Origin: Melastoma dodecandrum
Lineage: Eukaryota; Streptophyta; Magnoliopsida; Myrtales; Melastomataceae
DNA: 64,000 bases
Direction of reading: 5' to 3'
NCBI GenBank assembly: GCA_029817715.1
Contig: JARUPY010000398.1
Coordinates: forward strand, 434,001-498,000
A program made the position numbers and the translations under genes. The notes under the pieces are model-generated. The model was given only the letters and a program-made list of their open reading frames with translations, did no database searches and was not told where the DNA came from. Shown in pieces: positions 20,165 through 29,514 of this stretch (the first letter of the stretch is position 1; each line of letters starts with the position of its first letter).

Positions 20165-20577
20165 GCGGGGGGATCGAGCGGCGGGATGCGCGCGACGACC
20201 CCTTTCTTCAGCGCCTCGGGACGCTGCTTCCACGGGATGATCCCGTCGGTCGTCGCGGCGTAGAGCCTCGCCCCGGTTAGGATCGTGTCGACGGCCCCGT
20301 CGGGCGGCAGATCGGCGTAGACGTAAGTCCATTTGCCCGGCGCGGCGAAGCTCACCGCGCAATCGCGCTTGCAGACGCTGAGACATTCCACCGGCACGAC
20401 CCGGATCGCAGGATCGGCGGTGGCCGCGCTCATCGCCGCATGCAGGCGCGCGCCCGCGCTCGGTCCTTCGGCGGCGGGCGTGAGACCGCGGCACGTCGTG
20501 CAGACGTAGAGCGTCATGGGGGCGACGGCGTGAGCCGCCGTGAGCGAGGGGTCGGGCCGCGCATTCATCGCTGGCAT
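20161..20577 (-). CDS. DUF1636 protein, cobalamin-operon associated
   Basis: About 138 residues if started at 20577; starts at 20568 or 20517 (MTLYVCTTC) are also possible. Cysteine motifs YVCTTCRGL and [13 protein letters not shown] suggest metal or Fe-S binding, and [17 protein letters not shown] is characteristic of DUF1636. Proteins of this family are typically encoded in cob gene clusters; their role is not settled. First gene of the operon under the cobalamin riboswitch, coupled to cobH by an ATGA overlap. Confidence 0.82.
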   Translation of the reverse strand: MPAMNARPDPSLTAAHAVAPMTLYVCTTCRGLTPAAEGPSAGARLHAAMSAATADPAIRVVPVECLSVCKRDCAVSFAAPGKWTYVYADLPPDGAVDTILTGARLYAATTDGIIPWKQRPEALKKGVVARIPPLDPPA

Positions 20578-20649
20578 CAATCCGGGGCGTGGGCACGCGC
20601 CGGCGCGAGCGCTCGGCCAAGAGCCGCGGACACCCCGCCGCAAGCTCGC

Positions 20650-20830
20650 GTTCACCTCGTGACGGCAGGTGTCCTGGCTCGTGGATCATCGCCGCAGGCG
20701 CCGCCTTCCCAGACCCGGAGGTCCAGTGGCTGCGAGGCGCCTGCCGCTTCCCACTGACAGTTGCGGGGGCAGCTGTGGCATCGCGGCCCGGCGAACCGGG
20801 CCCCACATTCCCTTGTGAACCCTCTCGCGA
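20650..20830 (-). ncRNA. Cobalamin riboswitch
   Basis: Read on the minus strand, the conserved core occurs in order: AAGGGAA, then GCCCCCGCAACTGT, GCCACTG, GGGAAGG and AGCCAGGACACCTGCC. These match the adenosylcobalamin riboswitch consensus. It lies immediately upstream of the DUF1636-cobH-cobI operon and should turn the operon off when cobalamin is plentiful. Confidence 0.93.
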
Positions 20831-20911
20831 GGGACCGTCGAACGAGCGGCGATCTAGGGCGCGGCGCCGTGCGGTGTCAATCGGCGTGAGGCGGGCCTCT
20901 TCGACGCGAAA

Positions 20912-20932
20912 GCCCTCGCCGGAGGCGAGGGC
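20912..20932 (-). terminator. Hairpin downstream of cytochrome c gene
   Basis: GCCCTCGCC and GGCGAGGGC form a 9-bp stem with a 3-base loop, 32 bp past the cytochrome c stop codon. There is no long U tract, so termination strength is uncertain. Confidence 0.5.
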
Positions 20933-20963
20933 CCTGCGCGATCGCTCCGTCGACCGGTGCGGC

Positions 20964-21371
20964 CTACTTCTGGGTCGCGAGATAGGCGACGACGTTCTTG
21001 CGCTGGGTCTCGTTGGCCAGCATGAACACCATCTTCGAGGAGCCGGAGGCGGTCTTGCCCTTGCTCTTCACGTAGTCCTGCAGGTAGGCGGTCGGGTTCT
21101 TCAGATAATCGGCGAGCTCGGCCTCGTTCCAGACGAGACCGGCGTCGCCAGCGGCCTTCATGAGATCGGAATAGGCGAAGCCCGAGACCGAGCCGGCCTT
21201 GCGGCCGATCACGCCCTTCAACGGCGGTCCGACGACCGCATGGTCGAGCGCGTGGCACGCCAGACACTGGTTGAACACCGACTTGCCCTTGCTGGCATCC
21301 TGGGCCACAGCCGCGCCAGCGGTCAGCGCCAGCACGCCCGTGGCCACGAGAGCCGCGTTGATCACCTTCAT
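20964..21371 (-). CDS. Class I cytochrome c, periplasmic
   Basis: 135 residues with a signal peptide ([24 protein letters not shown]) and one haem site CLACH at about residues 36-40. The [19 protein letters not shown] loop and a distal methionine in [10 protein letters not shown] fit mitochondrial-type cytochrome c2. It is a soluble electron carrier in the periplasm. The ribosome site (GGGAGGGAA) is strong. Confidence 0.93.
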   Translation of the reverse strand: MKVINAALVATGVLALTAGAAVAQDASKGKSVFNQCLACHALDHAVVGPPLKGVIGRKAGSVSGFAYSDLMKAAGDAGLVWNEAELADYLKNPTAYLQDYVKSKGKTASGSSKMVFMLANETQRKNVVAYLATQK

Positions 21372-21578
21372 TGATTTCCCTCCCTAGCCGCCCCGAGGGC
21401 CATCGAGGCAGGAGCGCACGACCCTCGCCTCGTGCAAAGAGAGAGCGAAACGCCCATCCGAGGTCAAGATAAGTTTTTATAACGGCTCTAGAAACGGCCG
21501 CGGGTGCGCCGACCTTCACCCTTGACGTGAGCGTCGTCCTGTCGACATTCCCATCACGATCCGTGCGTCCAACACGAG

Positions 21579-23753
21579 GTGTGCTTGACCTCCTCCGCCA
21601 CGCCGGCCTTCGGCGAAGCCGATCTTTCGAACTGCGAACGCGAACAGATCCAGTTTGCGGGCTCGATCCAGCCGCACGGCGCGCTCATCCTTCTCGACGA
21701 GGCGGGCTCGCGCATCCTGCAGGCGAGCACCAACGCGGGCGCCCTCCTCAACATCGACGGTGACCCCGTGGGGCGCGATCTGGCCTCGCTGCCGGGCACG
21801 ATGGCGGCGAGGGTGCGAGCCCATCTCGGCGAGCCGCTGCACCGGCGCGCCGTCGCGGTGCGCGGGCGCATCGGCGATCCCGCCCTCGATATCGAAGCGC
21901 TCATCCACCGGCCGCCGGACGGCGGCATCATCGTCGAGTTCGAGCCCGCCGGGCCGCCGATCGACTTCGGAACGGACCTGCGCGACGTCATGCAGGCGAT
22001 CGTCGACGCGCAGACCTTGCGCACGCTATGCGACACGACCGCCTCGATCATCGACCGCTTGACCGGCTACGACCGCGTCATGGTCTACCGTTTCGACGAG
22101 CTCGGCCACGGCGAAGTCTTCGCCGAGCGGCGCCGCACCGGTGCAGAGGCCTTCCTGGGCAACCGTTACCCTGCCTCCGATATCCCGCAGATGGCGCGGC
22201 GGCTCTATCTTCAAAATCGCGTCCGCCTGCTGGTCGATGTCGCCTATGAGCCCGTGCCGCTGATGCCGCGGCTTTCACCGCTCACGGGACGCCATGTCGA
22301 CATGTCGATGTGTGGCCTGCGCTCGATGTCGCCGATCCATCTGCAATATCTGAAGAACATGGGCGTCAAGGCGACGCTCGTCATCTCGATCGTCGTCGGC
22401 GGCGAGCTGTGGGGGCTGATCGCCTGTCACCATGATTCGCCGCGCTTCGTGCCGTTCGAGACGCGCTCGCTCTGCGACATCGTGGCGGAGCTCGTGGCGA
22501 CGCGCATCGCGGCGCTTCAAAGTGTCGTTCAGACCCAGTCCGAGCTCGTCGTCCGGCGTCTCGAGCAGCGGATGGTCGAGGCGATAGGCCGCGAGGGTGA
22601 TTGGCGCTCGGCGCTCTTCGACGGTTCGAAGGTGCTGCTGCAATCGCTGAACGCGAGCGGCGTCGCGCTGCTCTACGAAGGCGAGGTGCGCTCCAGCGGC
22701 GAGGTCCCCTCGACCCCGCAGATCCGCCAGCTCGCCGCCTGGCTCGATGGGCGGCCGCGCGAGCCGGTGATGGCGGTCTCGGCGATCGCGGCGGACGCGC
22801 CGCCGTTCGCCTCGCTGCTGTCGGTCTGCGCCGGCTTCCTGGCGACGCCGATCTCGGCCAACGCGGGCGAATATCTCATCTGGTTCCGCCCCGAGCGCGT
22901 CCACACGGTGACGTGGGGCGGCGATCCGACGAAGCCCGTCATCGTCGGCACGGATCCGAGACAGCTCTCGCCGCGCCTCTCGTTCGCGCAATGGCACCAG
23001 GGCGTCGAAGGCACCTGCGATCCGTGGACCCCGGCGGACCGCACGACCGCCCGGCTCGTCAGCGGCACCATCTCCGACATGGCGCTGCAGTTCCGCTCGG
23101 TGCGCATGCTGATCGCACAGGACCAGCTCGACTCGCTGTCGCGGCAGGTCCGCGCTTCGGACCAGCCGATGATCGTCGCCAATGCGGCGGGGCGCATCCT
23201 GCTCACCAACGAGGCCTTCGCCGCGCTGCTGCAGCCGGGGCAACCCTCCTTGCAGCGGCTCGACGACCTGCCGCCCCACCTCGAAGAACCACTCGCCGCG
23301 CGGCGCCAGATCGAGCTCCTCCTGCGAGACGATTCGCCCTGGCGCGGGGAGGTCGTGCTGGCGAGCCTCAGCGGTACGTCCCGCCCGTTCGTCGTGCGCG
23401 GCGAGCCGGTCTATGCGAGCCTCGACCGTAAGCTCGGCTATATCCTGACCTTCGAGCCGATGTCGGATCGCAAGATCGCGGAGGCGGCGCGGCGCCAGTT
23501 CCAGGACGGCATGATCGATCGGCGGCTCCTGCGCCCGGCGCGGCTCGATCTCGGCGGCGATCGCGACTACCAGGACGCGCTGACGACCGTGATCGAGAAT
23601 GCGCAGCTGGCGGCGCTCGAGGTCACCTACGGCATCGATGCCGCCGAGATGCCGCGGATCCTGGAATCGCTCCGCACCTCGGTCGCGCGGACGGCCGATC
23701 TCATCGAGCATCTGATCTGGCACGCCAGTGGCGTCGAGGGCGAGCGGCGCTGA
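21579..23753 (+). CDS. Bacteriophytochrome (PAS-GAF-PHY-PAS) without kinase domain
   Basis: 724 residues (722 if the TTG at 21585, better spaced from GAGG, is used). The N-terminal PAS domain has a biliverdin-ligating Cys at residue 19 (SNCEREQIQFAGSIQPHG). The GAF domain (about 140-310) has YPASDIPQMAR and the conserved His in SPIHLQYL. The PHY domain (about 330-510) has the PRLSF tongue motif and a CDPW segment. A further PAS-like region follows (about 530-640), then about 80 helical residues. No histidine-kinase dimerisation/HATPase or GGDEF domain is present, so signalling must go through protein contacts. An AraC regulator gene follows. Confidence 0.92.
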   Translation: MCLTSSATPAFGEADLSNCEREQIQFAGSIQPHGALILLDEAGSRILQASTNAGALLNIDGDPVGRDLASLPGTMAARVRAHLGEPLHRRAVAVRGRIGDPALDIEALIHRPPDGGIIVEFEPAGPPIDFGTDLRDVMQAIVDAQTLRTLCDTTASIIDRLTGYDRVMVYRFDELGHGEVFAERRRTGAEAFLGNRYPASDIPQMARRLYLQNRVRLLVDVAYEPVPLMPRLSPLTGRHVDMSMCGLRSMSPIHLQYLKNMGVKATLVISIVVGGELWGLIACHHDSPRFVPFETRSLCDIVAELVATRIAALQSVVQTQSELVVRRLEQRMVEAIGREGDWRSALFDGSKVLLQSLNASGVALLYEGEVRSSGEVPSTPQIRQLAAWLDGRPREPVMAVSAIAADAPPFASLLSVCAGFLATPISANAGEYLIWFRPERVHTVTWGGDPTKPVIVGTDPRQLSPRLSFAQWHQGVEGTCDPWTPADRTTARLVSGTISDMALQFRSVRMLIAQDQLDSLSRQVRASDQPMIVANAAGRILLTNEAFAALLQPGQPSLQRLDDLPPHLEEPLAARRQIELLLRDDSPWRGEVVLASLSGTSRPFVVRGEPVYASLDRKLGYILTFEPMSDRKIAEAARRQFQDGMIDRRLLRPARLDLGGDRDYQDALTTVIENAQLAALEVTYGIDAAEMPRILESLRTSVARTADLIEHLIWHASGVEGERR

Positions 23754-23968
23754 TTCGAGCGATCTGTCCAGAGGCCGCGTTGCAGCAGGCGTGCCCACCG
23801 TGCAACGCGGCAGAACCTTTTGAGTATTCAGAAAGACACAATGCGCGTTTCCTCTTGGCCACGCTCATCCTTATTGATGCGGGAGCGCCGTTTCACCTGA
23901 AGTACCGGTTGCACGCAGGGGCGTTTTACGAAACTGTAGGTGCGAGCGCGACGTCACGTGAGGCTAGC

Positions 23969-24940
23969 GTGGTTCAGACCGTCAGGCAGACGACCGCAGG
24001 GCTGCCGCAGAACCAGCGGTTCGAGTATTGGCAGAGCACCGTGATGACGGGCTGCAATCTGTCGGCTCGCGCGGATGCGTCCGATTTCTTCTTCTCGCGC
24101 GACGTCTCGAGCGCGCCGGCTTCGATCGCGGTCACCACGCGCAGCGCGCCGCTGCGGATCGCACGCACGCCCCAGCACGTCTCGCGGGACGGCAACGACC
24201 ACATCGGTATTTCGAGCCTGCTCAGCGGCGCCGGGTCCCACGAGCAGAACGGCCATGCCGAGATGTGCCAGCCGGGCGATCTCATCTTCTGCGATCTCGC
24301 CAGGCCGCTGAACATCGCGACGACCAGCCGCCACAGCGAGGCGCGCGTCTATGTCGACCGCACCACGTTCCAGGCGCGCGTCGGGCGGATCAACTCGATC
24401 GCGGGACTGGTGCTGCGCCGAGGCGACCCGCTCGTCGACATGTTCGTCGGCTATCTCGCCGCCTACACCGAGGCCGCGCCGCGCCTGCGCGAGGCCGATG
24501 CGACCGTCGCGCTCGACGGGCTGCTGCACCTCCTAGGCGGCATCGTGCGCAATGTCGCGGGGGACAACCGGCCGGATGCCTGCGCGCGTCTCGCGCCGTC
24601 GGCGATCCTCGGTCTGGCGCAGGCCTATATCGAAGCACGGCTCGACAAGACCAACCTCGGCGTCGGCCGCATCGTCAGCGACCTCGGTATCTCGCGCACG
24701 CGGCTCTACGCGGCCTTCGCCGAAGTGGGCGGCGTCCACTCCGCCATCCGCGATGCTCGCCTGAAGCGGGTCCACGCGCGGCTCGCCGATGCCGCCGACG
24801 CCCACCGCAGCATCGAGGAGATCGCCCGCGCCTGCGGATTTACGGACTACCCTTCGTTCAGCCGCGCCTTCCGCGCTCATTTCGGCCTGTCGCCGCGCGA
24901 TGCCCGCGATCTCGCGGCGCGGGCTGCGATCGCGCGCTGA
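23969..24940 (+). CDS. AraC-family transcriptional regulator
   Basis: 323 residues from the GTG at 23969, which has GTGAGG five bases upstream; an earlier TTG at 23780 is less likely. The N-terminal domain (QNQRFEYWQSTVMTGCNL..., GDLIFCDLARPL) resembles the AraC-binding-like domain 2 (PF14525). The C-terminal part is a double HTH (VGRIVSDLGISRTRLYAAF and IEEIARACGFTDYPSFSRAFRAHFG). It follows the phytochrome gene by 215 bp in the same direction. Ligand and targets unknown. Confidence 0.88.
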   Translation: MVQTVRQTTAGLPQNQRFEYWQSTVMTGCNLSARADASDFFFSRDVSSAPASIAVTTRSAPLRIARTPQHVSRDGNDHIGISSLLSGAGSHEQNGHAEMCQPGDLIFCDLARPLNIATTSRHSEARVYVDRTTFQARVGRINSIAGLVLRRGDPLVDMFVGYLAAYTEAAPRLREADATVALDGLLHLLGGIVRNVAGDNRPDACARLAPSAILGLAQAYIEARLDKTNLGVGRIVSDLGISRTRLYAAFAEVGGVHSAIRDARLKRVHARLADAADAHRSIEEIARACGFTDYPSFSRAFRAHFGLSPRDARDLAARAAIAR

Positions 24941-24954
24941 TCGAAGCTCGAGCC

Positions 24955-25879
24955 TCAGCGCTTGATCGACGAGGTGACGTCCCAATCCATCGGGGAGCCT
25001 TCGGGCGTCGGAACGCGTGGCGAGTAACCGGCGGTGCGGCGTGGGGCTCGCTGGTCGGGGTTGGGCGCGGGCGACGCGAGGTCGACGCCGCGCTCGGTGC
25101 GCCCGTCCATCGGGACGCGGCTCGAGGCGATGTCCTGCTCCTCCTCGACGGCCGGCGGCTCGGGCAGCCCATCGGGCGCAGGACCCGGGCGCGTCGCTTC
25201 GGGCACCGGCTTGCAATAGCGTCGCAAGCCGCCGCGGCCGCTGCCGTGCATCGCGAGATCGACGTGGATGTGGTTGTAATGAAAAATGTTGGAGCCTGGC
25301 CCGAGCACGGTCGTGAAGGTGCCGCATGCGCCCGCATGGACGTCGCGGAGGAACGCTTGCGTCTGGTCGTCGCCCTGGGTCCAGTCGTGGACGACGCTGA
25401 TGCGCCGCCCGTCGGCAAGCCGGAAGCCGCCGATATCGAGCGCATTTCCGAAAGCATGCTCGGAGATGCGCGCGCCGGCCTGGCCGTTCATGCCGCGGCA
25501 GGAATAGGAGCCCATCGTGTCGATCTGCACCACCGGCTGGCCGAAGCGCGCGCGCGTCCGGCTGCACCACCTGCGTGATCCAATCGTTGAGGGCCGCGAT
25601 CATCGGGCAGTCGAGGGTCGCGACGGTGTCGAGCTGGACGCGATCCTCGTCGAGCGCGCCCACCATGTAGGGCTGCGTGAGCCCGCAGATCCCGGGCCCG
25701 TCGATCGGGCGGCCACGCGGCTGCAGATATCGCGAGAGGCGCACGCGATCCTCGGCGATGCACGCCTTCTCGGCCTGCTCGCGCCAGGCCGGACGGCGGA
25801 CCTGCGGGACCTCCGAACAGCCGACCAGCAGAAGAACGAGAGCCGCCGAGGCGACCAGAGGCCATACGCAACGCGCCAT
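24955..25879 (-). pseudogene. Extensin-like family lipoprotein gene, frameshifted
   Basis: The 5' part (from 25879) encodes a lipoprotein signal (MARCVWPLVASAALVLLLVGC) and the start of an extensin-like domain (DGPGICG, TLDCPMIAALNDWI). The continuation (SYSCRGMNGQAGARISEHAFGNALDIGGF, FHYNHIHVDLAMH) lies in another frame that ends at 24955. The frames switch in an alternating GC tract (25546-25556): relative to the family, two bases are missing. Intact, it would be about 308 residues, secreted, with M15-like His/Asp metal ligands. Either a true mutation, a slippage-prone tract or a sequencing error. Confidence 0.75.
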
Positions 25880-26095
25880 GGTCGCGACGGTGTGGGAAAG
25901 AGCTTAAACCGCGTTTAAGTGTTTCGCTTAACGAGCGGTAAAGGCTGTTCCTCGCTCTTCGCGGGGCGTGGCGCTTTTGCCATGGCGGGCGTCGCGCCGA
26001 ACACGAAAGCGCGAGCCGCCTTCCTTGCGCCGCGTTGCCGCGCCTAAGCTCGAGCGTACGGCACCGGCCCGGTGCGTCGTGCCCCGAGGTGCGCT

Positions 26096-26524
26096 GTGCG
26101 CTTGCGATACCTTTTCCTCGCTGTTCCCGCGGTCGTCGGTGCGTTCGGCGCCGACGTGTCGCTCGCCGCCTCGGCGAGCGACACAGCTCCTCCCGCCGTA
26201 AAGGCGACGCGTCACAAGCACATCGCGAAGGCGGCCGCCGCGACCGCCAAACCGGCCGAACCCGCGCCTTTCGCGCCCTGGGCCGCGGTCGATCCCGCGC
26301 GCGCGGGCGTCGCCGCGCCGACGGAGACCGCCGCGACGCCGGGCGTGCACCACGTCGTGCAACCGGATCAGGACCGCCTGAGCTACGGCATGAAGTGGAC
26401 CAGCAGCAACGCGAGCGGCAATCAATATTCGACGCAGGGCGTCGTGAACGAAGTGAACCACGACCTCGGCGCGCCGAACGCGATCGGCACGGACGCGGAG
26501 ATGGGCGTGAAGCTGCATTTCTAG
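26096..26524 (+). CDS. Exported hypothetical protein
   Basis: 142 residues from the GTG at 26096 (GAGG seven bases upstream). Signal peptide MRLRYLFLAVPAVVGAFGA, then an Ala/Pro/Lys-rich linker and a C-terminal segment (YGMKWTSSNASGNQYSTQGVVNEVNHDLG) that is polar and beta-like, ending in MGVKLHF. An aromatic terminal residue is reminiscent of outer-membrane proteins, but the protein is too short for a barrel. No family is recognised. Confidence 0.6.
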   Translation: MRLRYLFLAVPAVVGAFGADVSLAASASDTAPPAVKATRHKHIAKAAAATAKPAEPAPFAPWAAVDPARAGVAAPTETAATPGVHHVVQPDQDRLSYGMKWTSSNASGNQYSTQGVVNEVNHDLGAPNAIGTDAEMGVKLHF

Positions 26525-26617
26525 CCGTGGACGCCAACCGGTTTCGGGTGCTGGCTACGCCGCCACGGACTGACAGCGTGATGCGAGCGGCCGACCGACG
26601 CTGCTCGCTGCGAGCGC

Positions 26618-28507
26618 CTATCGTTCGAACACATACGTTCCCGGCGCGTCCTCCATCGGCGGGTGCCGCGCGCTGCCGATCTGCGGCGGCGTCCCCATGT
26701 CACCCGAGCGATTGGCGAGCCAGGCGAACGAGTCGCGCCACCACGAGCCGTCGTGCTTTGTCGAGCCGGCGCGCCAGGCCTCGGGGGACAGCCCGCGTCC
26801 GTTCTCGTTGGTCCAGTACGTGCCCTTGCCGCCGGGCGGATTGATGATGCCCGCGATGTGGCCGCTCGATGCAAGCACGTAGCGCGCTTCGCCGCCAACA
26901 AGCTCGAGGATGCGCGCCGCCGCGTGCCAAGGCACGATGTGGTCCTTCTCGGCGCCGACCGCATAGACGTCGTTCGTGATGCGGCCGAGATCGAGGCGCT
27001 CGCCTTTCAGCTCCACCTCGCCCGGCTTCACGAGCTTATTCTCGACATAGGTGTTGCGCAGGTACCAGGCGTGCGCGGCACGGGCCATCCGCGTGCCATC
27101 CGAGTTCCAGTAGAGGAGGTCGAAGGCCGGCGGCTTCTCGCCCATGAGGTAATTGTTGACGACGTTCGCCCAGATGAGATCGTTGGATCTCAAAAGGTTG
27201 AACATGTTCGAGAGCTCGCTCTTGTCGAGATAACCGCGCTCCATCATCTGGTGTTCGATGAGCTGCAGAGAGCTCTGCTCGGAGAGGAACACCGCCGTAT
27301 CGCCGACGGCCTCGAAGTCCTGCATCGAGACCATGAACGTCGCGGATGCGAAGCGCTCGTCCTGTCGCGCCGCGCACCAGGCGAGCGTCATCGCGAGCAG
27401 GGTGCCGCCGATGCAATAGCCCATGATGTTGACGCGCGGCGTGCCCGTGATCTCGCGCACGACATCGCTCGCCGCGAGTGGTCCGAGTTCGAGGTAATCG
27501 TCGATCGTCGTATCCTCGAGCGTCTGGTCGGGGTTGCGCCAGGAGATCGTGAAGACCGTGAAGCCCGCCTCGACGAGGTGGCGCACGAGGCTCTTCTTGG
27601 GGTTTAGGTCGAGGATGTAGAACTTGTTGATCCAGGGCGGCACGAAGAGGATCGGGATGGCGTGGGTCCGCTCCGTCTTCGGCGTGTACTGGATCAACTC
27701 GATCAGCGTGTTGCGGTAGACCACCTTGCCGGGCGACAGCGCGAGGTTGCGACCGGGCGCGAAGGCGTTCGCATCGACGAGCGAGAGCCGTCCCTCTTCC
27801 AGATCTGCCATGAGGTTGCGCAGCCCCTGCGCGATCGAGGCGCCGCCCGTCTCGACCGCCCGGCGCACCGCCGCGGGGTTTGAGAGGAACATCAGCGTCG
27901 GACTCGTGGCGTTGACGAACTGGCGCAGGTGGAACTCGAGGTTGCGCCGCTCCGAGGGCGAGAGATCCTCGAGGTCGTCCATCCGGTGCATCAGCCAGTC
28001 GGAGGCGATGAGGTAGCAATCCTTCAGCGTGCGAAAGGCTGGGTTGAGGTGCCATTCCGGCGCCGCGAAGCGCTTGTCGCCGACGCTTTCCGGCGCGAGC
28101 CTGCCGGCCGAGACATCGAACCAGCGCGCCCAGACGTCGGACCAGGCGGCGGCGGCGGCCTCCATCTGCCGGCGCGTGAGATCGAGCATCGCGGCATAGG
28201 CGGTCTCGGGCTTGCGCATCTGGCGTAGCCAGACGGTGCGTAGCGCCCGTGCGATCTCCGCCCAGTCGACGGGCACGACCTCGTGCAGAGGATTGAGGTT
28301 GAGCAGGTTTTCGACGCTGCGCAGGAAGGGGTCCTTCGCCAGCAGGTCCTCGACGATCGGCGGCTCCATCGTCGCCGTTTCGAGGAAGGTCGGTTTGAGG
28401 AGATCGCCGCCGGGCGTGGGCAGGGCGTTGACCCAGCCGCTCCAGGCGTCGGTCAGGCCCGCGAAGGCGGTGTTGGAGGGATGCGCCTGTCGATCCAAAT
28501 CGTCCAT
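26618..28507 (-). CDS. phaC: Class I poly(3-hydroxyalkanoate) synthase
   Basis: 629 residues. Polymerises (R)-3-hydroxyacyl-CoA into storage granules. The lipase-like box has Cys as nucleophile (MGYCIGG, Cys about residue 365); catalytic Asp and His are expected in AVGAEKDHIVPW and ASSGHIAGIINPP. The N-terminal alpha/beta-hydrolase extension (PhaC_N) with FVNATSPTLMFLSNP is present. Start at 28507 (MDDLDRQAHPS). It is divergent from rplY. phaA, phaB and phasin genes are not nearby. Confidence 0.95.
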   Translation of the reverse strand: MDDLDRQAHPSNTAFAGLTDAWSGWVNALPTPGGDLLKPTFLETATMEPPIVEDLLAKDPFLRSVENLLNLNPLHEVVPVDWAEIARALRTVWLRQMRKPETAYAAMLDLTRRQMEAAAAAWSDVWARWFDVSAGRLAPESVGDKRFAAPEWHLNPAFRTLKDCYLIASDWLMHRMDDLEDLSPSERRNLEFHLRQFVNATSPTLMFLSNPAAVRRAVETGGASIAQGLRNLMADLEEGRLSLVDANAFAPGRNLALSPGKVVYRNTLIELIQYTPKTERTHAIPILFVPPWINKFYILDLNPKKSLVRHLVEAGFTVFTISWRNPDQTLEDTTIDDYLELGPLAASDVVREITGTPRVNIMGYCIGGTLLAMTLAWCAARQDERFASATFMVSMQDFEAVGDTAVFLSEQSSLQLIEHQMMERGYLDKSELSNMFNLLRSNDLIWANVVNNYLMGEKPPAFDLLYWNSDGTRMARAAHAWYLRNTYVENKLVKPGEVELKGERLDLGRITNDVYAVGAEKDHIVPWHAAARILELVGGEARYVLASSGHIAGIINPPGGKGTYWTNENGRGLSPEAWRAGSTKHDGSWWRDSFAWLANRSGDMGTPPQIGSARHPPMEDAPGTYVFER

Positions 28508-28729
28508 CGTCTTGCCCCCGAGGCGCCACCGTCTGCCGCAGTGTGCCGCTGTCTTACCGCATGCCGTCGTCCGTGGCGGCTCCGCCGCTCGGCAGGGGGC
28601 GCCGATCGTCCGGTGCAACAGCGATTATTTGCCCTCTGCGGACGTCCACGCTATAGAGCCGCCCTCGCGTGCCAATCCGACACCCCTGGAGGCGTGGGCG
28701 CGAGCATCCAGCATGTAAAGGAACACCAG

Positions 28730-29407
28730 ATGGCCGAGACAAAGTCTTTGGCGGCCTCGGTGCGCAGCGGAGTGGGCAAGGGGGCCGCCCGCAGCGTTCG
28801 CCGTGAGGGTCGCATTCCAGCAGTCGTGTACGGGGGCGGCGAAGCGCCGACGCCGATCGCGCTCTCCTGGCACGAGGTCAACAAGCTGATCTACGCCGGT
28901 GGCTTCATGACCACCACGTTCGACCTCGATATCGACGGGCACACGGAGCGTGTGATCCCGCGCGACTACCAGCTCGATCCGGTCAAGGACAAGCCGCTGC
29001 ACGTCGACTTCCTGCGCCTCAAGAAGGGCCAGAAGATCGATGTCGAGATCCCGGTCCACGTCATCGGTCAGGACGAGTCGATCGGCCTCAAGAAGGGCGG
29101 CGTCGTGAACACGGTTCGCCATGCCATCGAACTCAACGTCGCCGCAGATGCGATCCCCGAGCATATCGAGATCGACGTTTCCAACATGGAAATCGGCGAT
29201 TCCGTTCACATGAACGAGCTCAAACTGCCGCGCGGCACCCGCCTCGCCGAAGAGTCCGAGTTCGCCGTCCTCACGATCGCCCCGCCGGTCGAGGAGGTCG
29301 TCGACGAGCCGATCGAGGCGCCGACCACCGAGATCGAGGGTGAGGCTGCCGAGGGCGAGAGCGCCGAGGCTTCGGACGAGTCCAAGGGCGAGACGTCCAA
29401 GGACTGA
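28730..29407 (+). CDS. rplY: 50S ribosomal protein L25/Ctc (bL25)
   Basis: 225 residues, the long general-stress (Ctc) form. The N-terminal 5S rRNA-binding domain has SVRREGRIPAVVYGGG and RDYQLDPVKDKPLHVDF. A C-terminal TL5 domain follows (GGVVNTVRHAIELNV, IEIDVSNMEIGDSVHMNEL), then a Glu-rich tail of about 35 residues. The AAAGGA ribosome site is well placed. It is followed by a terminator hairpin and pth, the usual alphaproteobacterial pairing. Confidence 0.97.
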   Translation: MAETKSLAASVRSGVGKGAARSVRREGRIPAVVYGGGEAPTPIALSWHEVNKLIYAGGFMTTTFDLDIDGHTERVIPRDYQLDPVKDKPLHVDFLRLKKGQKIDVEIPVHVIGQDESIGLKKGGVVNTVRHAIELNVAADAIPEHIEIDVSNMEIGDSVHMNELKLPRGTRLAEESEFAVLTIAPPVEEVVDEPIEAPTTEIEGEAAEGESAEASDESKGETSKD

Positions 29408-29471
29408 TCGTCGGCCGACCGGTTCCGGCTCGGCTGGGACCGGAGGTCGCCGATCCAGGCACGCCATAACT

Positions 29472-29499
29472 CCCCGTCCGCCACGCGGGCGGGGCTTTT
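29472..29499 (+). terminator. Rho-independent terminator after rplY
   Basis: CCCCGTCCGC and GCGGGCGGGG form a 10-bp stem (one G-U pair) with a CAC loop, followed by CTTTT. It lies 65 bp past the rplY stop and 16 bp before the pth start, so pth may be expressed by readthrough or from its own promoter. Confidence 0.75.
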
Positions 29500-29514
29500 C
29501 GCTGAGCAGGGCCC

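Noticed and set aside
20165..20806. N-terminal extension of cobH through the DUF1636 gene and the riboswitch
   Set aside because: The extra residues are out-of-frame reading of a conserved RNA element and another gene; cobH starts at 20164.
24533..24954. Continuation of the extensin-like N-terminal frame beyond the frameshift
   Set aside because: After the GC tract the residues turn Arg/Ala-rich and unrelated to the family; it also runs antisense into the AraC gene.
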